Shown here: positions 5,438 to 5,531 of the stretch, piece by piece
Layout: every line of letters starts with the position of its first letter
Position numbering within the stretch: position 1 is the stretch's first letter
NCBI GenBank assembly: GCA_031277995.1
Contig: JAITLH010000242.1
Coordinates: 1 to 5,531 of the forward strand
Origin: Deltaproteobacteria bacterium
GTDB taxonomy: Bacteria; Desulfobacterota; Desulfarculia; Adiutricales; Adiutricaceae
DNA: 5,531 bases
Reading direction: 5' to 3'
Translations under genes and position numbers: made by a program
Notes under the pieces: model-generated
What the model saw: the letters and a program-made list of their open reading frames with translations, nothing else
The model's database searches: none
What the model was told of the DNA's origin: nothing

Positions 5438-5531
5438 GAGCCCATTAATAACTAATTTAAATATCTGTTTTTTATTTAACCTGCCCGCGTAAAGTGGCGA
5501 TTAATTAGGGGTTTTTTTAAGTCCGTAGTGG
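5426..5531. repeat. Direct repeat, copy B (runs to the window edge)
   Basis: Second copy of the repeat at 4081-4183, same orientation, 1345 bp away. The 20-bp core is at 5483-5502. The TGCC/GGCG arms around GTAAAG can form a weak 4-bp stem, and copy A has CGCC in the same place, so pairing is kept. It begins at the last codons of the extended frame, so it reads as a conserved gene 3' end plus downstream sequence. The T-run at 5514-5520 might be part of a terminator but has no convincing stem before it. Confidence 0.85.

Overview
The window looks like bacterial chromosome from an organism I cannot name. The main genes are GC-rich and strongly prefer C-ending codons (GCC for Ala). Their products are an archaeal-type phosphoglycerate kinase and a nickel-pincer LarA-family racemase, which would suit a fermentative or otherwise anaerobic bacterium. 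That is an inference, not a taxonomic call.

Layout: bases 1-349 are a gene-free, repeat-rich leader. It holds a perfect 11-bp inverted repeat, a GC-rich tandem repeat and a cluster of overlapping hairpins just before the first gene. Bases 350-3670 hold a tight three-gene rightward operon: an archaeal-type PGK (350-1609), an Asp/Glu-racemase superfamily protein (1681-2352) and a LarA/DUF2088 protein (2399-3670). Gaps are 71 and 46 nt, and a probable terminator follows at 3733-3779. Bases 3671-4748 are AT-richer and hold no intact gene that I can defend, only hairpins, one short leftward ORF, possible gene remnants and one copy of a roughly 100-bp direct repeat. Bases 4749-5318 encode an unrecognised 189-residue protein with a TTG start. 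A one-base shift would extend its reading frame to 5437. A second copy of the direct repeat begins at that extended 3' end and runs to the window edge.

How the genes may work together: LarA-family enzymes invert the C2 centre of 2-hydroxy acids. The Asp/Glu-racemase superfamily acts on alpha-carbons of acids, and PGK transfers phosphate to or from a carboxylate. Side by side, with no other glycolytic gene visible, they suggest conversion of a hydroxy or sugar acid rather than a simple glycolytic operon. The PGK keeps nearly all catalytic residues but has Asp where one substrate-pocket Arg is expected. The right-hand module (direct repeats, a gene with different codon use, probable decayed sequence) looks like an accessory island or an array of related genes. 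Nothing here is a proven new system. The most testable leads are the operon's substrate and the repeat-flanked, frameshifted gene.
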